A program made the translations under genes and the position numbers. From Monilinia fructicola (taxonomy: Eukaryota > Ascomycota > Leotiomycetes > Helotiales > Sclerotiniaceae), in NCBI GenBank assembly GCA_008692225.1, contig VICG01000003.1:3545856-3609855 (forward strand): 64,000 nt of DNA, given 5' to 3'. Positions within the stretch are counted from its first letter, which is position 1, and every line of letters starts with the position of its first letter. Positions 36,875 to 49,080 of this stretch are shown in pieces. Under the pieces are notes generated by a model. The model was not told the DNA's origin, made no database searches, and saw only the letters and a list, made by a program, of their open reading frames with translations.

Positions 36875-38700
36875 TCAGGGCTCTGGCTCTTCCACAACCA
36901 AAACTGTCTTTTTCAACCTCTCTGTTTCCTCTTCGATCTGCTCGTTAAGTCTCTGCTGAATAGTAACTGGATTTTTTTTCCATGTACCTATCGTCATTAA
37001 AACGCAGATACCTGCAACAATAGCACATACTTTCATATCCTCACTGAAGGAATCTGAATAGGCCTGTCGTACTGCTTGAATTTCTGCATAGGTCATAGAC
37101 TTTGACGAAGATTCGAGTGAGGCTAGCTGTGCTGAGCTGACAATCCCAGCCAGCTGTTGTTGCCGAGTTAACCCTAGAATAGCTGTGCTGGCCGCAATAC
37201 CTATACTTCCACCGAGAATCCGAGCTTGGGATGTGATACCTTGAGCTACTGCATGATCTCTGATAGATGACTCGTAGTTTGACTGCGGTAGTACAATCTC
37301 AGCCAAAGAATTATGAAAAGTAAATGGGATTACCTACCAGCATTGAAACAGTCGATACAGTCAATCCAAACCCCAATCCAACAAAAAACCAAAAAGCCAT
37401 ATGTCCTCTTCTCCACGTATACGGTATTCGATAACGTGGATAGAGAACTTGTGCCTATGACACTCAAAACAGCACCTACGAGTAAGGTTGGAAATACCCT
37501 GTTCTTTGTTCCATTAAGAATTCCACCGAGAAAGGACGCCACTGCGGTCGATCCTAACATAGGCAAAAATCCCAGTCCGGCAGTCAACGGACTTTTCCCA
37601 TTCACGACCTGAAGCCTCAGCGGCAAACTATAGATTACCATAAGATACGGGAACCCCAGAAGTAAAGTTGTGGCCAAACCAAACATATAGACCCGATTCC
37701 TGATGAGTCTCCATGGAAACATCGTAGCCAGCTTCCCCCCCCCCAAAGCCTGTGTACTGTGAATTCCCACACAAATAAAGAAAACCAGCAGATGCATCCG
37801 ACCAAGAGTGGTACAAGGAATAATGGCTTTTTCCAAGAATTTGTCTGTAGACCTGCTTCCTGAAACGCGAAGACCACTAGTATAGAGGCGAGGATTAAAA
37901 TAAATGCACCGATGAGGTCGAGTTGGCGGAGAGGCCTACGTTTTGAGTGAAGAAGTTGGTTTTTATCTGGCCAGACGACGTAGAAAAGAACCAGAGGTCC
38001 AATGCCGATTGGTGCACTAGACATTAATCAGTTTTGCTATTTTCTGTACCATGGTTGATTTACTTGATCCAAAATATCCACCTCCAGCTGGTATAGCGAG
38101 TAATCAAACCTCCAATAACCGGGCCAAGCACTCCACTCATAGCAACGACAGCACCGATTAAGCTCCCGACCCATTTTCTCATTTCCGGTGAACTGATCTC
38201 AGGAAAAATGACCATCGTTAGAGAATACAGACCTGAGCCACCTACTCCTTGTAAGACTCTGAATACGATGAGTTGATCAAGAGATTTTGCGAAACCGCAT
38301 CCGAGTGAGAATGCGATGAATATGATAAATGCCACGGCAAATGCATTTTTTCGGCCAGCGATATCACCAATGCGTGCGAATAGAACAGCACAGCCGATAT
38401 AGGAAAGGGTATATGCAAGAGCCACCCACGAGACCGAATTGAGAGAATCAAATTCAACGCCGATGGTATAAAGGGCCGTTGCTACGATACTCGTGTCAAG
38501 CAGGGCAAGGAAAAGACCGAAACAAAGACTGATCTGGTATTAGTATTAGCCACAAGATGAAAGACTGGGCCTCACCTGATACATAAGCAAATGACTCTCC
38601 AATTTGGGATACTAGGTAAGATGCTCTGTGTCACAGGTTCGGATTCGGAGATGGGTTCGTTTGAGGTTGGAAATGCCCGTTTAGTAACAACGTTGTCCAT
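36875..38700 (-). CDS. MFS DHA14-type multidrug/toxin-efflux transporter, two frameshifts
   Basis: Four exons (38576-38700, 38064-38528, 37338-38016, 36875-37297) with very short introns of 47, 47 and 40 bp encode about 563 residues. Signature segments: LALLDTSIVATALYTI (motif D1 of 14-spanner drug/H+ antiporters), LFARIGDIAGRKNAF (motif A), RVLQGVGGSGLYSL, GVLGPVIGGLITRYTSWRW (motif C), and VVNGKSPLTAGLGFLP. Some 14 hydrophobic stretches can be counted. It would export drugs or secondary metabolites across the plasma membrane. The frame breaks twice in exon 3: at a run of ten G on the coding strand (37735-37744), where one more or two fewer would restore WGGGKLATMFPW, and at a run of six T (37383-37388), where one fewer restores FVGLGFGLTVSTVS. 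These cancel in length. Confidence 0.85.
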
Positions 38701-41250
38701 GACTCTGGTCACCACAAGTGATTCGGGCTAAGTTTGGAGACAAGCAAAGAACGGTCGAAATTTTATATCAACAGTTCGAATTGTCCATACTATAAATATC
38801 AATTGTCAAATTGCAGGCCAGATAGTTGAGGTATTGACTTAAGTGAAACTAAATCCGTGAATCAATTTGATGATCGGGCAGATATTCGAACCGATTGATC
38901 TTTGATTTACATCAAAAAGCTGTTGTTCCGTTCGAAGAAAAGAACAAACACAAAATGACATTGCGGCAGAATATTGTGGAATGATATTGGGGTTCAATGG
39001 AGGGGGAGATCGGAAAAATATGCCTGCATATTAATTTCGGCCGTAAGAGACATATGCACATATAACAAGGTTATATGCAGTATGGTGGTACGGACGTAAT
39101 TATTGCATTTTCCAACGAAGCTTTATGAATAATGGCAACATGCAGAGAGGATGTAATGATAGTCGTAAGGAATTTTGAAGACACAAGACTTCAAATGTCA
39201 ATCATTCACATCAGAATTGACGGTGAGGATCTTGTCGTAACGTAGTTGCTCATCTAATGAAGTAGATTAACCAGCAAGTATTTGTGACTTTGTCGACTCA
39301 CTGTGAAAATATACTATAGTATGGACAGTTCATCGTTCACCGCAGAATAGAACATGCGTTTGCATGTATAAGGAGTTCTTTCAAAACGCTCGCGAGAAAT
39401 GTAATTGACGGAAGACGCAAACTAGACCCCCCCTTCATTCTGCTTATGAAGCGATAGAGATTTACTCAGCAGTCTTCGGATGAGAATCATATTCTCGGAA
39501 CTCGCTTTCCATGACAAATATTCCAACTGTTAAGCTCCTGGTAGATTTGGTAATTTCTCAGGGAGTTATGTCCATGTCTTAGAAGTACATACAGTTGAGG
39601 AGATTCAAGTCGTGAGATGTCTTCAAGCTCCTTCTCATGACGTCTCCTAATATCCACCATTATTGTATTATATATTTATCATTATCGAGATCGGGGAGCA
39701 ACGGACTGCGATGGGTACGATATGTTCGAGGAAATGTGGATTCGTGGGCCGGAATGATTTCTCGTTTGAATTTCGCTGAGAGAAATTGTAGGAAATGGAA
39801 GGACACGAATTATCATGGTTGATAGGACACAACATGATATCTCGAGTGTATAGCTGAGGAGAACCCTTCTCGTTGATCGTGTATAAGATTGAATGTAAGG
39901 TCATCATCATCTTAACTATGTCTCTTCTGATATGGGTAGCAGTTGATTATTTGGTAGCCGTTGACCTCCAAGCGCAGAGTAAGGTTGGATAACCTTCAAC
40001 ACTCTTTTCCGAACCCAGAGGCTCCGTTGAAGGATTATCTACAATGTGGTGGTGAGCCTTTGTGGCTTCAACATTTAAAAGGGCACATTTAGAAGTTCAC
40101 AAGTCGTGTAATGGGTGTATTAGATGTGTTTGTGTGTGATATTTCAATTGGGTAGAAATGGGAAGATACAATTTATGAAGGCTGGACTTATTAGTTAGCC
40201 TTATGCATAACCTTACCTCGGTACTCCGTAAAGGTTATAGAACCACCCACAACCTTACATTAACCCTACCCCACACCATAGCTTGTCAGTGCTTAAGTCT
40301 ACCTCCTAGGTAGGTACCTAGTAAGCTTACCTAATAATAAGTACGGGGTAACCCTACTAATAAGCCTCCTAACCTTACTACGTAGACCCATTGATGGATT
40401 TGTAAGGTCTTACGTGGTTGAGTATCTAGCACCACCACCTATTAGCCTAGGTCGCGGTGCTTATTATAATAATACTATCGCTGTGCTATCAACAACTAAT
40501 ACAACGAGCCATCAGATACCAATCACATCTAAGCGGACATTGAAAGTTATATGTATAGATAGAGAGAGAGAGATATATATATATCTCTCTAATATATCCC
40601 TACCCTTATATACAATCAACCACGGGCAATCCTAATCATTTCCATTCCGCCCATCTCTTCCCATCTCATCCTATTATATCTTCAGTTTGCTTTTGCTTTG
40701 GTGTAATTTGAGGCTGGAATGGTGCCATAATTACCCCGCGTCTCCGTTGCATCTCAGGATCATCCCGCTGCGTACTTTATACCGAATAGTTTCCATCTAC
40801 TCGCAAGGCTCATACAGCAACGGGACTCCGGGAGAGGTCTCAGATGGGTCAAGAACTAGAACTCTACTGTAACATGACGTCCAATTCGTGTTGGTATTAG
40901 AACTAACCTGAACCTTACTAACCTAGTTGACTGGAGATCGTCATCTGCATTTCGCCACTTTCACTGCCAAGGACTTCATATTCAATAACCTCAGTATTCA
41001 TCTCTCCGGGGCTAATGTCAGACGTTCAACTTCAGCCTCTTATCACATCATATCATTTCACTCATCGACAAAATAAGTACGAGATACTTGAGCGTCCAAT
41101 ATCATCCTCTCTATTCTACATTTCACAGAAGTATGAGTGAATGTTGAAGTTACACAACATACATCGGGCGAACACTAACCCGGCCTAGGAGAGATTTGCA
41201 AGTACCCTTTGAAATCTGCTATATCTGTTTCTCAGGTCTCGACAATCCTT
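38701..41250. other. Intergenic between divergent transporters, no gene
   Basis: Small open frames only. Contains TACTCCGTA (40,222-40,230), a TACCTAGGTA cluster (about 40,303-40,322), a short GA/TA-rich repeat (40,560-40,590) and stop-rich sequence. The right part is the promoter region of the next MFS gene. Confidence 0.5.
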
Positions 41251-43152
41251 ATGAAGTATCAGAGATTACCCACCAGCGAAGAAGCTGAAATGGCCAACGA
41301 AATTCGCAACCACGATCTCACATCCTCAAATGAACACGATACGGAGCCTGACTTCAAGGATGGAAATGTTAACGATCATCGCCCTCCATCGGAAGTTGAG
41401 AGTCTCAATTTTGATACTGCAATCCCATCTGGAACAATCGATCCAATTTATGAAGCCAAAGCTCGAGTCTTAAACGAAGCTGTAAGATTGATTACTTTCA
41501 ACTCTATCAGCTTGTTTCTGATCAACCTCATTAATACTAATCGTAAAAAATCATTCAGATTCAAGAGATTGGTATGGGATGGTATCAATGGCAATTGTTC
41601 GTTGTCGTTGGCTTTGGCTGGGCGAATGATAATTTATGGCCAATTGTCACATCACTCATATGTACAGAACTAATCGACATTTGCCCCATCATCGTCATCA
41701 AGTCTGAGCTAACAATCAACAGTCACATCAATTACCAATGAGTTTGCTCCAGCGTATCCACCATTACTAACTCTGGCCCAGAATATTGGTCTCCTTGCCG
41801 GTGCCATGTTTTGGGGATTTGGTTGTGATATCTTTGGTCGACGTTTAGCCTTTAATGCCACGCTTGGTATTACAGCCGTTTTTGGATTGATTGCTGCGGG
41901 CTCACCGAACTTTGCGGCTATTGGATGTTTCGCAGCACTTTGGAGTTTTGGAGTGGGTGGCAATCTTCCTGTCGATTCAGCTGTCTTCCTCGAATTTCTT
42001 CCCGGTTCCCATCAATACCTTCTTACTATTCTCTCAGTCGACTGGGCAGTAGCTCAAGTTATCGCGAACTTAATTGCTTGGCCACTCCTAGGAAATCTTA
42101 CCTGTCAAGAGGATTCAACATGCACTAGGGTCAGAAAACATGGGATGGAGATATTTCCTTATTGTTATGGGAAGTATTTCTATGATTGAGTTCTTCATCC
42201 GATTCATTTGTTTTACGATCTTTGAGAGTCCGAAATTCTTGATGGGAAAAGGAAGGGATGAAGATGCTGTCAAGGTTGTTCAGGAAGTTGCTAGAAGGAA
42301 TGGGAAGCATTCAAACCGTGAGTAATGATCTCAATCTATTATTTCGGCTCCTGGCATGCTAAGTCTTTCCAGTGACCGTTACTCGTCTCCAGGAATGTGG
42401 CACCCTTCCTCATATCAATGCTTCGGCATCCTTATCAAGAAAGCTTCATCAAATGGATTTATCCCATGTCCGTGCCTTATTCGCAACTAAGAAACTAGCC
42501 TTTTCCACGAGTTTGATCATGCTGGTATGGGCATTTATTGGTCTCGGCTATCCACTTTACAACGCATTTCTTCCTTACATCCAAGCAACCCGAGGTGCTG
42601 AATTTGGGGATGGAAGTACATATCTTACATATCGAAACTCTTTGATCATTTCCGTACTCGGAATTCCCGGTGCTCTCATTGGCGGTTACCTTGTCGAAGT
42701 TCCGAGATTAGGTAGGAAAGGAACTCTTGCTCTTAGTACCGTGGCTACAGGAGCGTTTCTGTATGCTTCAACCACAGCGATGACCTCTACTTCATTATTG
42801 GGTTGGAACTGCGCTTTTAACTTTTGTTCAAATGTGATGTATGCTGTCCTATATGCGTACACACCTGAGATTTTCCCGACGAAAGATCGCGGTACGGGTA
42901 ATGCTTTGACCGCAACTTCGAACAGAATATTTGGAATCATGGCTGTAAGTTGTCATGCTTTCTGTTTTCCTTATCTCTCCACAAGTGTGTCCCTAGCATA
43001 GACATGGACTAACCAATTCAAAGCCAATTATTGCGATGTTCGCCAATCTCGAAACCTCCGCACCAGTATACACAAGTGGGGCACTATTCATTGCAGCAGG
43101 ACTACTGGTTTTGGTATTGCCATTCGAGAGCCAGGGAAAAGCCAGCTTATAG
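41251..43152 (+). CDS. MFS sugar/SV2-type transporter, one frameshift
   Basis: Five exons (41251-41481, 41559-41661, 41723-42317, 42373-42944, 43024-43152), with introns of 77, 61, 55 and 79 bp, give about 542 residues. I chose the ATG at 41251 (MKYQRLPTSEEAEMAN) as the first in the open frame. Recognisable segments: IGMGWYQWQLFVVVGFGWAN, FTSITNEFAPAYPP, GLLAGAMFWGFGCDIFGRR (motif A after TM2), FGVGGNLPVDSAVFLEFLPG and YTPEIFPTKDRGTGNAL (second-half motif). The NLPVDSAVFLEFLPG stretch is typical of the SV2/organic-acid-like sugar porter subgroup. In exon 3 one base too many in GGG at 42128-42130 shifts the frame; removing it restores CTRSENMGWRYFLIVMG. Convergent with the GH31 gene next door, suggesting but not proving a shared role in sugar use. 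Confidence 0.85.
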
Positions 43153-43319
43153 TTTAGGTTATTAGATTCTGTATTTATATCATCCATGGATATTTATACC
43201 CTCATTTTCAGCAGCTAGCTCATTTCCATAATAACCACTTATTGGTCAACAACTAGTTACTGTGGCTCTCCGCAGTGATGTTTCAGTAAGAGTTATCATT
43301 TGGCGTTCCATATGACCTA

Positions 43320-45433
43320 TTAGTTTCTGACAAACACGGGCATAGTGTCAATAGAGCAAGCTACTTCAATCTCTTGCCCTCCACTCCAAGGTTTCCCAGC
43401 CTCATGTCCACCCAACCACCAATCAGACCCCATTGGCAGATAAACCTTGATATTCTTCGTTCCAGCCTGAAAAATAGGACATACCAAATATTTTGGCCCA
43501 AACATATATTGTTCTTCAACCTCCCAAGCTTTCTTGTCATCTGGAAACTCGTAGAAAAGAGGACGCATGACAGGACTACCCTTCTCACTAGCTTCTCTCA
43601 TCAATCCTCTAGTGTATTCTCTCATCTCTTCTCGGAGATTCATATACTTTTTGCAAATCTCATATACTTCCTCCCCATACGACCAAACTTCATTTGGGGC
43701 ACCGCTAAGACAAGTCGACCCACCACCTTCACCAACTTTTGGTTGCTTTGGCTCTCTATCCCCGTGCAAACGCATAACTGGACAATAAGTACCCCATTGA
43801 AACCATCTCACGAATAATTCCCTAAAAGCTGGATCTGTTGGATCTCCGCCATGGAAACCACCTATATCTGTTGTCCACCAAGGAATTCCAGCGATACCCA
43901 TATTCAAACCAGCAGTCAGTTGATTTCTGAATGAAGACCATGATGATGCAATGTCACCACTCCAAACCAGTGCGCCATATTTTTGAGATCCCGCCCAGGC
44001 ACATCGAAGGAGGTTGACAATATTCTTTTGACCAGATGCCTCCATACCTTCGTAAAATGCCCGGGCGTATTCGACGGGGTAGGTGTTACCGATTGAAAGA
44101 TTAGTACCACGATGATAGCGATAGTTATCAAAATCGTAAGCTGTATACTCAGGTTCTGGATATAAAATCAGCTATGTTGAATAATCATTTTGATCACCAC
44201 AGGACCATAGAACTACTGGATCTGGAGGAAGCAACGGGGGCGCTTGGGATTGAACAATACGAAGAAACACTAACCAGCCTCATCCAACCAGAAAACCTTT
44301 ATGCCTTTATCATAATAATTCTTCTTCGCCTTCTCCCAGATAAATTTCCTGGCGTCAGGGTTGGTAGCATCGAAATGAATCGTATCACCCTCAAAATCCA
44401 TCACAATTCTAATCCCCCTATCGGTTCTTACCAAGTATCCCTTTTCTAGCATCTCATCGAAATTCTCGGATCGCGTATCGACAGTCGGCCAAATGGATAC
44501 CATGAGCTCAATATTCATCTTCTTGAGTTCTTGAATCATTGCATCTGGGTCTGGCCAAAAGTCTTCGTCAAATCTCCAATCGCCTTGTCTGGGCCAGTGA
44601 AAGAAGTCTATGACAATGAGATCGATGGGCAACTCTCTTCTTTTGTACTCTCTGGCGACTTCCAACAGTTCATCTTGTGTTTGATATCGCAATTTACACT
44701 GCCAAAACCCTAGTCCATATTCTGGCATCATGGGAACTGTGCCAGTTACTCCAGCATATCGGTGCACAATTTCCGCAGGACTGTCCCCAGCTACAACCCA
44801 GTAGTCGAGAAATGAGGTAGAGTAAGCTTCAAATGACATAATATTCTTGCCAAAAACAGCTCGACCAATGGAAGGGTTATTCCACAAAAATCCATAGCCA
44901 CGGGAGGAGAGTGCAAACGGTACACTGGCCTGGGAATTTCGATGCGCGAGCTCAAGGTCTAGCCCTTTGAGATCGAGATACGGCTGTTGATACTGTCCCA
45001 TTCCGAATATCTTTTCAGCCTTGTCTTGGGATTCGAATCTCATGGTTAAATGATGTGTGGAACTACCACCTGGATTTGGCTTGAACTCTCGCGCTTCGAC
45101 ATTGATAGCAGAACATTTTGGATCAGTAACGTCGAGGCGATGGCGTGCGTATTCTTCCAATAAGATCTTTCCTTGACTATTAAAGATTATCACCTTTCCT
45201 CTCGAGGTAACCGTTGCACGAATTGAACCGTTTGTGATTGATGCCTCTTTCTCTTCTATGTTGATTATCGGGTCTGAACTCTTAACATGCTGCAGTGCCC
45301 AAAGCTCGTCGGGATTTGGATATTGTGATTCTTTGGTTGAGCGAATACGCAACGCATTCGGCCCCCATGGCTCAATCCAAAGTTCTTCTGCGTCATACCG
45401 GTACACCAAGCGGTGTTCCTGTGAGTAGAGCAT
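43320..45433 (-). CDS. GH31 alpha-xylosidase/alpha-glucosidase-like
   Basis: Two exons (44275-45433 and 43320-44155) around a 119-bp intron give 664 residues. The ATG at 45433 (MLYSQEHRLVYRYD) is the first in the frame. An N-terminal beta-sandwich of about 220 residues leads into the GH31 barrel, with GLGFWQCKLRYQ, DLIVIDFFHWPRQGDWRF, VSIWPT and GIKVFWLDEAEPEY. Asp at about 384 in WLDEAEPE would be the nucleophile. Asp at about 454 in LVWSGDIASSW would be the acid/base. RLHGDREP follows, typical of the YicI/XylS-like alpha-xylosidase branch rather than maltases. No signal peptide, so it probably works in the cytosol on imported xylogluco-oligosaccharides or similar. The frame is intact. The intron falls just after the nucleophile. 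Confidence 0.9.
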
Positions 45434-45925
45434 TGTTCTTGAATGTAATCGCAACCTGTCTTTCTAGTTGAAGGTATTGGAAGAAGAAAATGCTCATATG
45501 AGCGAAGTTTTCATAATATCAAAATCACCTCAAACGATTGAGTGGAAAGTACAAATATGATCTCTTGATGGTCTTCCTACCATATAAGAAGTAAATCACG
45601 ATTGATTATATTTATGGACTGATGGGGAATCATTTGCAGGATGTCCTAATTATGGATGGTGACCCCATTGCGGGGTCGTGAAGTCACAAACCCCACTGTA
45701 TTATAGAAGCGCACCAAACAGGTCTATTGGCAGGGTCACCGGTGGATGCACTGCATATCTGGGCAACATATAAGATAATAGTTGAATGAAGTAGACCTTC
45801 GCTCAATGTTAGAACGATGTGACGTGGGGTTTGAAACGCTCAGTACCATCGAAACGTGAGGAATCACTAATAATCAACATTTTGTTCGAAAAACAAATGG
45901 TTCGAAATGTCTGTTCTATCTAAAG
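45434..45925. other. Intergenic, GH31 promoter side
   Basis: About 490 bp between the GH31 start and the 3' end of the monooxygenase gene. No open frame, repeat or RNA gene noticed. Confidence 0.5.
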
Positions 45926-48101
45926 TTACCGGCTCAGAATATTCTTGAGCACCTGCAGTAACTTCTCATCCGGTGTATCTATCATTTCCATACATCTCCA
46001 AGCCACAAATCTATCCGGTCTCACCAGCACACACCCACTCTCGCCTACTTCTCTTCGTCTCGCCCAATCGAAATAAACATCCTCGTAATCTTGTCCCCAA
46101 CCAATTGAGTATACGTTAATCTCAAAACCCATAGCCTCTGCGGCCTTCACTGTGGCATTTTTCCATCTTTCTCCTCCAATCCCAGTGAAGAGGCAAAACC
46201 TCCCCTGTCCAGCGAGATCAATAGTCGAAAATTTCTTTCCTGGGACCTTGGTATTGAGCCACGCATGTGGGAGTCGACTTCCGGGATAAGTGGTTACTTC
46301 ATGTTCGAGCACTGGGTCTGCTGGTAAAGATGGTCTTGGCTTTTCATCGGAGAGAAACACAGCAGAAGATTCGTATTGTTGATTCATCTCAATACCAACA
46401 CCGTGAAACTCATGTGCTGTTCCTTCTATCGCAGCCTGGAAACGTGCTCGACGTGCTGCTCCTTCAAGTGTGGCTTCAGAGAGTTCTGCGAAATGTTTTT
46501 TCCGAATCTCGATAGATGGGTCCATCATTCCTAAAGCTTCCCATACTGGACCGTGGTCCCGAAGTCCTTGGTTGGCTCTTGTAATGACAGATTGACCAAC
46601 TGGTTGCCGTTCCAAGCTGTATGAATTTAGAAGATCACTATTTGCTTTGCCCTTTAAAACATATGCAATTTTCCACGCTAGATTGTATGCATCTTGAATG
46701 CAAGTGTTAGAGCCTAAACCATTAAGTGGTGGATGACGATGGACCGCATCACCGAGGCAAAAGCTAGATACGTTAATAAACGAGACAGAATCTAGAGACG
46801 GGAACCAGAAACATACACATTTCCATCGGAGTAGTATTCCGCGACTGTTTCATTAATGAACCATTTGGATACTCCGAGTACTTCCACCGGGATTGAGTCA
46901 TCTCCGATCATATCTTTGACACATTCAAGATATTCTTCGTCTGATGGATTAAAACTGGTTCCGGCTTCGGGAGAAGGAAAAAGGATGAACATCCACCTGA
47001 AAAGTCAGTATTGTAACACTTGACTTGGTAGACAACTTACTCATTCCAAGGCTTCACCATTCTAACGATACCAGTCCACCCAAAAGCAGGATGTTCTTCA
47101 TCTGGCCTCATAACCCAATGTAAATTTCCCATTCTATTTTCCATGATATGTCCTAATTCGGCTTTGACCAGTACGTTAATAGCCAAACCTTGTCCAGGCT
47201 TTTTGATCAATGGGATTTGTAACTGTCTCAGGACTTGACTTCGAGCTCCATCACATCCAAATAGGTATTTAGATCGAACGTTATAGATTTGTTTCGTCAG
47301 ATTGTCCAAGACCTTGCTGGTAATTGTACCTGAGACTGAGTCTCGTTCAAATGATACAAGTGTAGTATCGAATCGACAATGAAATCCACTATGAGAGGCC
47401 TTATTGATTAATATTGGCTCAAGAACAGTTTGAGGAATATCGACGTGATTGCATGGAGAGGCGGCATCATAATCACCCTGACGGATGTTAGTCATTATCA
47501 AACCCAACAGAAACGTCGACCCACAGCACGCTTAGGATCATTTCCCCATGAGTAAATTCTTGCAAACTCTTCACCAGCCAAAGTACGGCACCACCGCGTA
47601 TGTAACATGGAATCACCTTTAACGGCAACTTGCAAACACTCTTGTTCCAAATCAATGTCACGCAAGCATTCCATTGCTGCCATATTGGTTATGTGAGCCC
47701 GAGGGGTATCAGCGGTACCAGGAGTAGCCGCAATAACCATTCCTCTTAAACCTGTGAAAGTCAGTACTATGCCTTACTATAACTATATTGTCACTTGTTC
47801 ATTTGTCGGATCATCTATGTTTTCGATAGACATTGATGACCCGACTCATCCGAGAAAGGACAATGTTCCTGGGGGGGGGGGGGGGGAGGGAGGGAGGAGG
47901 GTAAGATATTGAAAAAGGAAGGAATTCCATATCAAATATGGACTCACCATGATGATGTCCTAGAAAGCAAGCTAAAGATGCACCAGCTGGTCCAGCTCCA
48001 ACAATTAACAAGTCTGTCTCAACAATTGCTTCCGTTACTTGAATCTGTACATCCTCGGATCTCCCATCATGATTTGTGTAAGGCCAAGATTTAGAAGTCA
48101 T
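45926..48101 (-). CDS. FAD-dependent aromatic hydroxylase (phenol 2-monooxygenase / TfdB-like)
   Basis: Five exons (47948-48101, 47525-47751, 47041-47477, 46817-46996, 45926-46763) with introns of 196, 47, 44 and 53 bp encode 611 residues. The Rossmann FAD motif LLIVGAGPAGASLACFLG lies at 31-48. YLFGCDGARSQVLRQL is the DG motif. FCLGDAVHRHPPLNGLGSN is the GD motif that binds the ribityl chain. The C-terminus (from about 430) is the thioredoxin-like domain of this class, including GRFCLFTGIGGERW and RPDRFVAWR. It adds a hydroxyl to a phenolic or polycyclic aromatic substrate using NAD(P)H and O2. The first intron carries a run of 16 G (47,871-47,886), near or beyond the limit of reliable sequencing. 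No frameshift is found. It is the last intact gene before the telomere, 15.9 kb away. Confidence 0.9.
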
Positions 48102-48572
48102 TGCGGGAAAGGTAATGTGAGATTTCGTAGAATTTGGCAATGATAGGTTTCTAGGAGTGGACTGAAAGTTGGTTGGCTCTATATCAACAATTCTTCGTCC
48201 AGCATATATATGTACAGTTATAAAAATCGAAGAAAGTCATGATGATATTTTGCATATCAGAGCTCCACATAAAATGTGTGTGATTGGTTGAAGTAACCTC
48301 CAGGTCCGAAATCTCCACATGAAGTACCGAAGTAATCCTGCACGCCCCATATTTGTCATTGCTTAGATGAGCATTGATGAAGATTGGAAATGTTCTTATC
48401 AATTACCGTGTAGAAAGCAGAAGAGAGTTTTGTAAATCAATTCGAATGTGATTTTATATAATTTTTGTAATAGCAATATATGAAGCTAGTTGTCATGATG
48501 CATATATGTATGTGATTTTAATGAGTGTGAATAAGATGATTATATAAGCTAGCCACAAAGGGTGAAGGAAGA

Positions 48573-48581
48573 CCTTATATA
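48573..48581 (-). promoter_or_regulatory. TATA-like box (TATATAAGG)
   Basis: TATATAAGG reads leftward toward the monooxygenase gene, about 470 bp before its ATG, and directly beside the hairpin cluster at 48,590-48,671. It could be that gene's promoter or the promoter of an old LTR. Confidence 0.35.
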
Positions 48582-48589
48582 GGTGTGAA

Positions 48590-48671
48590 GGTCCTACTAG
48601 AGAGCCCTAGTGGCTCTTGCCTAGAATCGAGGGCTGCTGACCTGCTGCCCTCTAATGATACCATTAGGACC
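48590..48671. other. Cloverleaf-like triple hairpin at the edge of the AT-rich block
   Basis: An outer 7-bp stem (GGTCCTA with TAGGACC) encloses three hairpins: AGAGCC/GGCTCT with a 5-base loop, GAGGGC/GCCCTC with a 12-base loop, and TAATG/CATTA with a 4-base loop. The third shares two bases with the outer stem. No T-loop consensus or A/B box of a tRNA is present. It marks the exact border between normal-composition DNA and the AT-rich subtelomere. It may be the U3 end of a solo LTR. Confidence 0.55.
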
Positions 48672-49041
48672 GTAATATAATAAAAGAAAAAAAGCAATTT
48701 ACCGCCACCCTAATAAGTTAAAACTTTAATAGAAATCAAGAAATATAAAATACTATTTTATAAATATTTTAATAGATTTTATACGAAAATTAAATAAAAC
48801 TATCTTATTAATTAAATAATCTATATAAGCACTATTAGCGGCATAGTACTATAAGAGGCATTATTAAAGGTATTAATATATTATAACACTTTTTAAAATC
48901 CTAAGATTAAATATATTATAATAACTTTAAATTATAAATAAATATAATCGAGCGCGTTTTAAAAGAGACATAAGCGAATATAAAACTTATAATTATTAAA
49001 CGAAACTTTAATATTATTTTATATAATTTGATATAATTTTA

Positions 49042-49080
<39 letters not shown>

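Noticed and set aside
48590..48671. A tRNA gene
   Set aside because: The outer 7-bp stem and three hairpins recall a cloverleaf, but arm lengths and loops do not fit, and neither strand has the TTC-type T-loop or the A and B box consensus.
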